NCBI GenBank assembly: GCA_934515035.1
Contig: CAKSXP010000106.1
Location: 1-6,371 of the forward strand
Direction of reading: 5' to 3'
DNA from: an uncultured Oscillospiraceae bacterium
Lineage (GTDB): Bacteria; Bacillota; Clostridia; Oscillospirales; Oscillospiraceae
Length of the DNA stretch: 6,371 nucleotides
Shown piece by piece: positions 1 to 5,129 of this stretch (position 1 is its first letter; every line of letters begins with the position of its first letter). The translations under genes and the position numbers were made by a program. The notes under the pieces are model-generated. The model made no database searches. It was not told the origin of the DNA and saw nothing but the letters and a program-made list of their open reading frames with translations.

Positions 1-1
1 T

Positions 2-799
2 GTCTGCGCCGGAGAGTTTGACCTGACGGGCTATGAGCGCAGGCTTCCCTCGTCGGACGAAGTTGTTTCCGTGACTGTCAACGGAGTGAGCGAAGAGATA
101 AAGCTGGCGGAAAAGGATAACGTCGAAAGGACCATTGCACTGCACAGCCAGATCGTTTCCCATAAGAAACTCAACGAAGCCGGTTTCCGAAGCGGCGAAT
201 ATATAAACAGTGTCGCCGGAGTTGTGACCCTCGAAGTCGAATACGAGCTCAAGGACGGCGGAACACTCAAACGTGTATATAATTTCTGTACGCCGGCAGA
301 GGATATTGAGACGTATGAGCAGCTGCTCAACTGCCAGGAGGCCATATATTACCGCAAGCGGACCCAGGTACCGGTAACGCCGGAAACTCTGAGCTATGCC
401 TATGTCAGCTACCGTGACCCCGCTGCCGCGGGAGATCCCGACTATAATTACTATATGGAGAACCTGAATCTCACGCCGGAGGAGGCCTATGAGCTGTATA
501 GCGAGTGCATACTTCCGGATATAGACGACGGTACCCTCGGCAGGGTGTGGCTGATCATGGACGATGATTATTATAACACCGTGTATGACTGCTCGATAAG
601 CTTTGAGCTCCGCCAGCCGGGAAACGAGGGCACGAGATACGATTATTTCTACACGGTGCCGACCGTGGATTCAACGCGGACGAACGCATGGCTGACAGAG
701 CATGGCGTTTCGCTGGAGTTCTACGATTATTATGAGCAGAAAGACCCCTCGATAGAGACGGTAAGCCGCGTCAGCGCCACGGATATCGTCATTGACTGA
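2..799 (+). CDS. Probable ABC transporter permease, C-terminal soluble domain (5' partial)
   Basis: The reading frame is open from base 2, so the gene begins upstream. The GTG at 71 is an internal valine and not a credible start, because the frame continues upstream without a stop and with the same composition. The visible 265 residues have no membrane segment or signal peptide. They are acidic and tyrosine-rich, with many Asp/Glu-Tyr clusters, for example around bases 440-600, and look like a folded, mostly beta/alpha soluble domain. The opening residues (FDLTGYERRLPSSDEVVSV) resemble what I recall of the junction after the last helix in clostridial ABC-2-type permeases of about 700 residues that end in a domain of unknown function (DUF6449). 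On that basis this is the extracytoplasmic or cytoplasmic tail of such a permease. The substrate is unknown. The family call rests on memory of sequence style, not on a catalytic motif. The gene runs convergently into spoIIR and overlaps its end by 11 bp. Confidence 0.6.
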   Translation, partial: VCAGEFDLTGYERRLPSSDEVVSVTVNGVSEEIKLAEKDNVERTIALHSQIVSHKKLNEAGFRSGEYINSVAGVVTLEVEYELKDGGTLKRVYNFCTPAEDIETYEQLLNCQEAIYYRKRTQVPVTPETLSYAYVSYRDPAAAGDPDYNYYMENLNLTPEEAYELYSECILPDIDDGTLGRVWLIMDDDYYNTVYDCSISFELRQPGNEGTRYDYFYTVPTVDSTRTNAWLTEHGVSLEFYDYYEQKDPSIETVSRVSATDIVID

Positions 800-1400
800 G
801 CCGGTTCAGAAGTGAGCGGAGCTCGCCCCAGAGCTCCAGAACACGGAATCTGAGAGCATATTCACCGTTCTCGCGGGTTATGAGTGCCGCGTCGTCGGCG
901 GAGAGGACGGACTGTACCTGCTCCGCGTCGGAGCCCACCGCCTCCACGCACAGCGGAGGAAACACGACGCACCACCAGTTATGGCCCTCGCCCTCGCCCA
1001 GCGTCACGCTAAGGGATTCATATTCGCCCGCCGGAAGGGAAAAGCTTTCATAGTGCCGCGTTGGAAATTCCTCGGGGCCGAGAGTGACAGTTACCTGTCT
1101 GCCGCGGGAGCGGGACAGGGCCGCGTGTTCAACGCCGGAGAGATTATCCTCGATGATCTCTCCGGCGGTTTTTGCGTCCCCGGCTTCCGAGAGAAGCGGC
1201 GCCAGATAGTTGAGCACGGCGTCGCGCACCTCGAGCTTTATCGCCTGCTCGCTGTCATCGTCGGAGACCGCAACGACGTGCAGCCTTATGAGCTTCTGCG
1301 AAAGCCCGGCCTGTCTAGAGCCTGCCCATGCGCCGGTAAAAAGCGTTATGCAGAGGCTGATGAGAAGCGCTGTTTCCCATATTTTCAGTTTGTTGTTCAT
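789..1400 (-). CDS. spoIIR: Stage II sporulation protein R (SpoIIR)
   Basis: SpoIIR is made in the forespore under sigma-F and secreted into the space between the two membranes. There it triggers the SpoIIGA protease in the mother cell to cleave pro-sigma-E. The 203-residue protein has a short basic N-terminus, a hydrophobic segment (about residues 10-27) and an AWA|G-like signal-peptidase site. The family core follows: LIRLHVVAVSDDDSEQAIKL at 37-56 with VRDAVLNYL after it, then FPTRHYESFSLPAGEYESL at 112-130, and a GEGEGHNWWCVVFPPLC block at 135-151, which is the family hallmark. Its length is close to the 224 residues of the Bacillus subtilis protein. The ATG at 1398-1400 is preceded by GGTGA (1407-1411, minus strand) at 6-nt spacing. 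The gene lies 83 bp downstream of ispE on the same strand and probably has its own promoter (see 1434-1463). Its presence indicates an endospore former. The 3' end overlaps the converging permease gene by 11 bp. Confidence 0.95.
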   Translation of the reverse strand: MNNKLKIWETALLISLCITLFTGAWAGSRQAGLSQKLIRLHVVAVSDDDSEQAIKLEVRDAVLNYLAPLLSEAGDAKTAGEIIEDNLSGVEHAALSRSRGRQVTVTLGPEEFPTRHYESFSLPAGEYESLSVTLGEGEGHNWWCVVFPPLCVEAVGSDAEQVQSVLSADDAALITRENGEYALRFRVLELWGELRSLLNRLSQ

Positions 1401-1402
1401 AA

Positions 1403-1452
1403 AAAATCACCGCCGGTATGTAGCATTTGATGCTATTATCGACGGTGATTTT
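1403..1452 (-). terminator. Long hairpin with U-run ahead of spoIIR: terminator and/or RBS-sequestering structure
   Basis: On the minus strand, perfect 10-nt arms AAAATCACCG (1452-1443) and CGGTGATTTT (1412-1403) flank a loop that itself pairs. Bases 1437-1441 match 1414-1418 with one G-U pair, and an apical stem TAGCA/TGCTA (1435-1431 with 1425-1421) closes a 5-nt loop. Six Ts (1406-1401) end immediately before the spoIIR ATG, and an A-tract precedes the stem. This is the layout of an intrinsic terminator for transcripts coming from apgM-ispE. The 3' arm also contains the spoIIR Shine-Dalgarno sequence, so any read-through RNA would have it paired. The pairing is read directly from the sequence; its effect on expression is inferred. 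No folding energy was calculated. Confidence 0.7.
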
Positions 1453-1463
1453 CTGTTTTATAC
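1434..1463 (-). promoter_or_regulatory. Sigma-F (or sigma-G)-like promoter for spoIIR
   Basis: Reading the minus strand, GTATA (1463-1459) is followed after exactly 15 bp by GTCGATAATA (1443-1434). The Bacillus sigma-F consensus is about GYATA, 15 bp, GGnrAnAnTw. The match fails only at the second G of the -10. The overlapping GATAATA also sits at a spacing suitable for the related sigma-G (CATnnTA). In B. subtilis spoIIR is a sigma-F gene, so position and type agree. Transcription would start near 1425-1428, in the apical loop of the 1403-1452 hairpin, giving a leader of about 25 nt that keeps only the 3' hairpin arm and leaves the ribosome binding site free. Confidence 0.6.
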
Positions 1464-1483
1464 CGGGCTGCGGACGGAACACA

Positions 1484-2356
1484 TCATCGCTCAAAGTTTT
1501 TTCCGGTCGGACGGCAGAGGAAGCAGTCGCGGTACCGCCCGCTGAGTCCGGCGTGTGCGGCCGCGGCCTTTTCCATGCTGTCAAAAATGCCGAACACGGC
1601 GGAGCCTGTACCGCTCATCGCGCAGCCAAGAGCGCCGAAGTCGAGCAGCGCATTCTTGATCGTGAAGACCTCGCCGCAACGGCGCGGGAGAACATCCTCG
1701 AACACATTGTACATCCTGCGCGAGAGTCTGGCCAGATCGCCGCTGCCCAGCATGGAGATGAGCTCCTCCGTTCCGGGATGGACACGGATCTCGTGCTCGT
1801 CCAGCGTCTTGAAAAGCGCCGGCGTCGAGATCGAAAACGACGGCTTGCAGATAACGATGCCGCAGTCGGGCAGAGCCGGAAGGTCGGTCAGTATCTCGCC
1901 GCGCCCTTCGGCGAGGGCGGTGCCGCCGCGCACGCAGAAAGGAACGTCGGACCCGAGACGCTCGCCCAGCTTTTCGAGCTCTGCGCGGGACGGATGCAGC
2001 CCTGTCAGCTCGCCCAGGCCGAACAGCACCGCGGCGCCGTCCGATGAGCCGCCGCCGAGACCGGCGCAGACCGGGATGCGTTTTTTGAGTACGATGCCGA
2101 CGCCCGTGTCCGTTATGCCGTATGTTTCAAAAAAGAGAGCTGCCGCCTTGAACGCAATATTGCGCTCGTCGTTCGGGATATAGCGCACTCCCGACTGTAT
2201 CGTTATCTGCCCGCCGGGACGCAGGCTCAGCTCAACTTCGTCGCAGAGAGAGACCGACTGCATCACCATGCGCATGTCGTGATAGCCGTCCGGACGCCTG
2301 CCGGTGACGTCGAGAGACAGATTCAGCTTTGCGCACGCATTGAACACGCCCTTCAT
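1484..2356 (-). CDS. ispE: 4-diphosphocytidyl-2-C-methyl-D-erythritol kinase (IspE)
   Basis: IspE is the cytoplasmic GHMP-family kinase that uses ATP to phosphorylate the 2-hydroxyl of CDP-methylerythritol, a step of the MEP route to isopentenyl diphosphate. The 290-residue length is normal. The N-terminal substrate motif reads ACAKLNLSLDV with Lys10 at the catalytic position, followed by GRRPDGYHDMRMVMQSV (19-35). The glycine-rich ATP loop is GLGGGSSDGAA (99-109). SDVPFCVRGGTALAEGRGE (136-154) holds the expected catalytic aspartate at Asp137. The C-terminal GHMP motif GCAMSGTGSAVFGIF lies at 244-258. All key residues are present. The ATG overlaps the apgM stop as ATGA (2356-2353) with no clear Shine-Dalgarno of its own, so translation is probably coupled to apgM. 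The gene therefore appears to share the apgM promoter at 3616-3644. Downstream is the hairpin ahead of spoIIR, which probably ends the apgM-ispE transcript. Confidence 0.96.
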   Translation of the reverse strand: MKGVFNACAKLNLSLDVTGRRPDGYHDMRMVMQSVSLCDEVELSLRPGGQITIQSGVRYIPNDERNIAFKAAALFFETYGITDTGVGIVLKKRIPVCAGLGGGSSDGAAVLFGLGELTGLHPSRAELEKLGERLGSDVPFCVRGGTALAEGRGEILTDLPALPDCGIVICKPSFSISTPALFKTLDEHEIRVHPGTEELISMLGSGDLARLSRRMYNVFEDVLPRRCGEVFTIKNALLDFGALGCAMSGTGSAVFGIFDSMEKAAAAHAGLSGRYRDCFLCRPTGKNFER

Positions 2357-3579
2357 AGCATGAACAGAGCCGGCATAAGCTCGATCCCTTCGTCAAGATA
2401 CAGACCCTTTTCACCGTTTCTTTCGCTGTATGAGAGGCCGAGACCGGAGTCAACGCGGCTGTCGTATATGAAATACGGCACGGGGTCTCCGTCGTGCGCG
2501 CCGTTTGCCATAAGCGTTTTGTGGTCGGAGAGCACGAGCATCCGGAAATCCTCGCCCTTTTCGGTGAGCGCATCCACGATCGGCCTTATAACGCGGCTGT
2601 CCAGCGCTTCGATGGAGTATATCTTGTGATCAAGACTGCCGTCGTGCGTGCTCTCGTCCGGCCCTTCGAGGTGAACGCCGAGGAAGTCGTATTTTTCCAG
2701 CGCGGAGACAGCGGCGGCTGTTTTTGCCTCGTAATCGGTGTCCCAGTCGGCGTTGGCCGTGGGGACCTCGATAACGTCAAGTCCCGTCATTTTTGCGATG
2801 CCGCGCACGAGCGGAACGGCGCTTATCACGGCGCCGCCGTGGCCGAACTGCGCCTTGAAACCGGGCATTTTTCCGGCAGTCCCCTCCGCCCAGAACCAGA
2901 TGCCGTTTGCGGGGAGCAGCCCGTCGTCTCTGCGCTGTTCGTTGAGCGGGTGATGGTCGAGTATCTCATTGGCCTTTTTCATCAGCGCGCACAGGACCTC
3001 CGCGTCCGCGCAGCCGGAGGGCAGATTGCTGCGCACGCTCTCGCCGAGATGGTCGTGCGGCGGGGAGAGTGTGAGTCCCTTTATATCCGTCTGAAGCTGG
3101 ATCATGACGTGGCGGTAGCTGTCGGCGGGCAGAAGGCTCGCGCGCGCTTTCTCCGCCAGGGGGACAAAATCGGGGTGGGAGAAGAGATATTCCATCAGCA
3201 TGCGCGAATCCGCGCCGCCGATGCCTCCGGCGGAATGGGACACGATCGTTCGGTCCTCAAACTCCCCGCCGTCCGAAACGCAGACATTGTTGCAGCGGAA
3301 GGCGGCGGCGCCTTCGGGCAGAGTTATGCCCTGGTCCGCCAGCTCGATGGGCGCACGGCCTGTATAGCAGCTTTGCGGGGCGCAGCCGAAGATGGACATG
3401 ATCGCCGTATCGCTGCCGGGAGCAAAGCCGTCCGGCACGTTTTTGACGCTGCCGATAACTCCGGCGGCGCAGAGCGCGTCCATGCAGGGCGTGTCGGAAG
3501 CTTCTATCGGAGTTTTTCCGCCGAGCTCCGGCACGGGATTGTCGGCCATGCCGTCGCCGATGACGAGTATATATTTCAT
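2353..3579 (-). CDS. apgM: Cofactor-independent phosphoglycerate mutase, archaeal type (ApgM)
   Basis: This protein belongs to the alkaline-phosphatase superfamily branch that interconverts 3- and 2-phosphoglycerate using a phosphoserine and two divalent metals instead of 2,3-bisphosphoglycerate. At 408 residues it matches ApgM and is shorter than the roughly 510-residue GpmI type. Visible landmarks are the first metal ligand in GDGMAD (Asp9), the phosphorylated serine in APGSDTA (Ser56), and GRAPIE (74-79). The metal-binding cluster follows: GPDESTHDG (306-314), SDHKT (351-355) and AHDGDPVPYF (361-370). The ATG at 3577-3579 has GGAG (3592-3589, minus strand) 9 nt upstream. It is the first gene of the apgM-ispE pair. 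Some bacterial members of this family have been proposed to act as homoserine kinases. No threonine-pathway gene lies nearby, so the mutase role is favoured but not proven. The family assignment is very secure; the exact substrate is less so. Confidence 0.9.
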   Translation of the reverse strand: MKYILVIGDGMADNPVPELGGKTPIEASDTPCMDALCAAGVIGSVKNVPDGFAPGSDTAIMSIFGCAPQSCYTGRAPIELADQGITLPEGAAAFRCNNVCVSDGGEFEDRTIVSHSAGGIGGADSRMLMEYLFSHPDFVPLAEKARASLLPADSYRHVMIQLQTDIKGLTLSPPHDHLGESVRSNLPSGCADAEVLCALMKKANEILDHHPLNEQRRDDGLLPANGIWFWAEGTAGKMPGFKAQFGHGGAVISAVPLVRGIAKMTGLDVIEVPTANADWDTDYEAKTAAAVSALEKYDFLGVHLEGPDESTHDGSLDHKIYSIEALDSRVIRPIVDALTEKGEDFRMLVLSDHKTLMANGAHDGDPVPYFIYDSRVDSGLGLSYSERNGEKGLYLDEGIELMPALFML

Positions 3580-3615
3580 GCTGGTTCACTCCAAGTCAGA
3601 TGTTTTTACTAACTA

Positions 3616-3644
3616 ATAGTACAGACTGAGCGCTGTTAATTCAA
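3616..3644 (-). promoter_or_regulatory. Sigma-A-type promoter for apgM-ispE
   Basis: On the minus strand TTGAAT (3644-3639) and TACTAT (3621-3616) are separated by exactly 17 bp. Each hexamer matches the housekeeping consensus at four of six positions, including the most important TTG and the TA...T of the -10. Transcription would begin near 3609, giving a leader of about 30 nt that includes the GGAG ribosome binding site of apgM. This is the best housekeeping promoter on this strand in the gap. Confidence 0.6.
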
Positions 3645-3710
3645 GAGCTTTTTTTCATAATAGGATATTATTATAAATACAAAACCCAAAAGATTGGCTT
3701 TTTGTACGAT

Positions 3711-3719
3711 TGATATAAT
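3711..3719 (+). promoter_or_regulatory. Extended -10 promoter for the V/A-ATPase operon
   Basis: TGATATAAT is a perfect extended -10 element (TG, one base, TATAAT). No good -35 lies at 16-18 bp: TTGGCT at 3694-3699 leaves only 14 bp. The extended -10 would compensate for this. The start point would be near 3726, about 39 nt ahead of the first ATPase gene. Confidence 0.6.
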
Positions 3720-3748
3720 TTTAAATTGGTGTTAGTATTATGGCTGTT

Positions 3749-3756
3749 AAAGGAAG
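3749..3756 (+). promoter_or_regulatory. Ribosome binding site that sets the start of the stalk subunit
   Basis: AAAGGAAG is a strong Shine-Dalgarno match. It lies 8 nt before the GTG at 3765 and only 2 nt before the ATG at 3759. Spacing favours GTG 3765. The upstream TTG at 3726 precedes this site, falls at the predicted transcription start, and can be set aside. Confidence 0.6.
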
Positions 3757-3764
3757 TGATGATC

Positions 3765-4088
3765 GTGACGTCAAAAGAGATACTGCATGTGATCGTTGAA
3801 CAGGAACAGCAGGCGCGCCTTGTATATGACTCGGCTCATAAAAAGGAAAGCGGATACGATGATTATCTTACCCGGAAGAGGGAAGAGCTTCGCTCCGCCG
3901 CCTTCGCTCAGGCAGACGAAAAGCTGGCTGCGCTGGAGGCCGAGGTTTCCGCCTCTGCCAATGAAAAGATCGCGGCAATGGAGCAGAAGCAGGAGCAGGA
4001 CCGTGCTTCGGCAAACAAGTGGTACCAGGATAACCGCGATGAGTTCATTTCCCGCGTGTTCGACATGGTGGTGAACTCGAATGTATAG
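3765..4088 (+). CDS. Probable V/A-type ATPase peripheral-stalk subunit (G/H-like, coiled coil)
   Basis: This small protein of 107 residues is highly charged, with Ala-, Glu-, Lys- and Gln-rich heptads through most of its length. Examples are EEQ-type repeats near the start, then EELRSAAFAQADEKLAALEA and NEKIAAMEQKQEQDRASANK. It is predicted to be a long coiled-coil helix with a short hydrophobic end (FISRVFDMVVNSNV). It has no membrane segment. Size, composition and its place at the head of an ATPase operon fit the G/H (NtpF-type) peripheral-stalk subunit, which pairs with subunit E and ties the catalytic head to subunit I. Coiled coils carry little family-specific signal, so the exact subunit letter rests on context. 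Start choice: GTG 3765, from ribosome binding site spacing; ATG 3759 would add two residues. The stop overlaps the start of the subunit C gene by 8 bp, which suggests coupled translation. Confidence 0.7.
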   Translation: MTSKEILHVIVEQEQQARLVYDSAHKKESGYDDYLTRKREELRSAAFAQADEKLAALEAEVSASANEKIAAMEQKQEQDRASANKWYQDNRDEFISRVFDMVVNSNV

Positions 4089-5112
4089 TGCCCTTACCCG
4101 ATACGGTGCGGTCACGGCAAAGGTGCGCGCGATGTATGGACGTATGCTGAAGCCCTCCGAGTGGGAGAGTATCGGCGCGATGCGCAATCTTTCGGACATA
4201 TCGTCGTTCATACGCAGTCATCCGGGCTGGCAGGAGGCGGGGGAGCTTATTCCCCAGGGCTGCCGGGACGAACGGCTGATAGAAAAGTCGCTGCACACCC
4301 AGCTTGAAAACGAATATGAACGAATATACAGGTTTGCCACGAGAGAGGATAAGCGCTTCCTGATCTTTTCGGTATACCGCACGGAATACCGGCAGATACT
4401 CTCGGCTCTGCGCCACGTCATAACGAGGCACGAGGTCACGTGGAACGACGCTCCGACGGGATTCATGGCGAGAAAAGCCAGCGTCCGCCGGGAGGAGCTT
4501 GAGGAAGCGGAGACGTTTGATGATATTCTCCGCGCGGCGGAAAACACGATATATGCGTCCGTACTGAAGACTGTGCCGACAAACGAAGTCAGCGGCAAGC
4601 CGGATTATGCGGCGGCGCACGTCCTGCTTGAAAACTGTTTTTATTCCGCTGTGTGGAGATACCTTCAGAAGGACTACAAGGGCTCGGCAAAGGAGATCCT
4701 GCGCGAGATATACGGCAAGGAAGCGGATTTTCTCAACCTGACGCACATAATGCGCCTGCGGCGGAACTTCCCCGGTTCGCTTGCGGATATCGACAAGCTT
4801 CTGATCCCCATACGGTGGAAGCTGACGGACGAATTCATAGCGCAGCTTGCCGGCGCGCCGACGGACGCGGATGCGATGGCGCTTCTGCGATCGTCCCGCT
4901 GGGCGCAGATGTTTGGGGATGACAGTCTCACCTCGAACGTATACAGCTATGAGCGCGGAATGGAGGCCCTGTGCCGCCGCAGCATTCACGCGCAGACGCC
5001 GTCCGCGGCGGTGCCGCAGGCATATCTGACGCTCAAGGGCATCGAATGTGACAAGCTCGTCCGTGCCGTTGAAGCCGCGCACTACGGCATATTGCCGGGA
5101 CGTGTTATATAG
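4081..5112 (+). CDS. V/A-type ATP synthase subunit C (AC39/d-type)
   Basis: Subunit C is the funnel-shaped, all-helical socket that couples the central stalk to the membrane c/K ring of V/A-type rotary ATPases. The 343-residue length is typical and there are no membrane segments. The sequence starts with the usual alternating pattern YGAVTAKVRAMYGRML (8-23) and is rich in helices. It carries internal features of the AC39 fold: an EADFLNLTHIMRLRR motif (214-228), comparable to the family's conserved D-x-x-NL-x-x-I-x-R, and a C-terminal AYLTLKGIECDKLVRAVEAA (314-333) followed by HYGI. These resemble the family's YL-x-x-KE-x-E-x-x-NL ending. The ATG at 4081 overlaps the upstream stop (ATGTATAG) and has GGTGG a few bases before it. 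The gene sits between the stalk subunit and subunit I, a position that differs from the E-C-F order of Thermus and Enterococcus. It is presumably cotranscribed with both. Confidence 0.88.
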   Translation: MYSALTRYGAVTAKVRAMYGRMLKPSEWESIGAMRNLSDISSFIRSHPGWQEAGELIPQGCRDERLIEKSLHTQLENEYERIYRFATREDKRFLIFSVYRTEYRQILSALRHVITRHEVTWNDAPTGFMARKASVRREELEEAETFDDILRAAENTIYASVLKTVPTNEVSGKPDYAAAHVLLENCFYSAVWRYLQKDYKGSAKEILREIYGKEADFLNLTHIMRLRRNFPGSLADIDKLLIPIRWKLTDEFIAQLAGAPTDADAMALLRSSRWAQMFGDDSLTSNVYSYERGMEALCRRSIHAQTPSAAVPQAYLTLKGIECDKLVRAVEAAHYGILPGRVI

Positions 5113-5115
5113 AAA

Positions 5116-5122
5116 AGGGGGG
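5116..5122 (+). promoter_or_regulatory. Strong ribosome binding site deciding a TTG start for subunit I
   Basis: AGGGGGG lies in the 17-bp gap after subunit C and ends 7 nt before the TTG at 5130. The in-frame ATGs at 5145 and 5151 are 22 and 28 nt away, too far for this site, so TTG is the better start. Confidence 0.7.
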
Positions 5123-5129
5123 AATACGG

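Larger units (their letters stand above)
3580..3764. other. AT-rich divergent intergenic region between apgM and the V/A-ATPase genes
   Basis: This 185-bp gap is clearly more AT-rich than the surrounding coding DNA. It holds back-to-back promoters: one for apgM at 3616-3644 (minus) and one for the ATPase genes at 3711-3719 (plus). Between them lies a low-complexity AT stretch (about 3650-3690) with a short palindrome, ATAATA-GGA-TATTAT (3657-3671), that could be an operator but could equally be chance in such sequence. I see no riboswitch-like structure, small ORF or tRNA here. Confidence 0.75.

Noticed and set aside
71..799. GTG at 71 as the true start of the first gene.
   Set aside because: The frame is open back to base 2, with coding sequence of the same character and no ribosome binding site before 71.
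818..837. Perfect 7-bp inverted repeat GGAGCTC/GAGCTCC with a 6-nt loop just after the permease stop, a possible terminator.
   Set aside because: It lies within the spoIIR coding sequence and results from repeated Glu-Leu codons (LELWGELR). No T-run follows on either strand.
1427..2047. Plus-strand open frame (206 codons) opposite ispE beginning in the spoIIR leader.
   Set aside because: Its translation is Ala/Arg/Glu-rich without motifs, and the opposite strand has all IspE motifs.
2494..3612. Long plus-strand open frame (372 codons) opposite apgM.
   Set aside because: It is a by-product of GC-rich codon use antisense to a gene with intact catalytic motifs. Its translation has no recognisable domain and no ribosome binding site was seen.
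3645..3656. AGCTTTTTTT run as a plus-strand terminator in the divergent gap.
   Set aside because: No stem precedes the T-run, and no plus-strand gene ends nearby.
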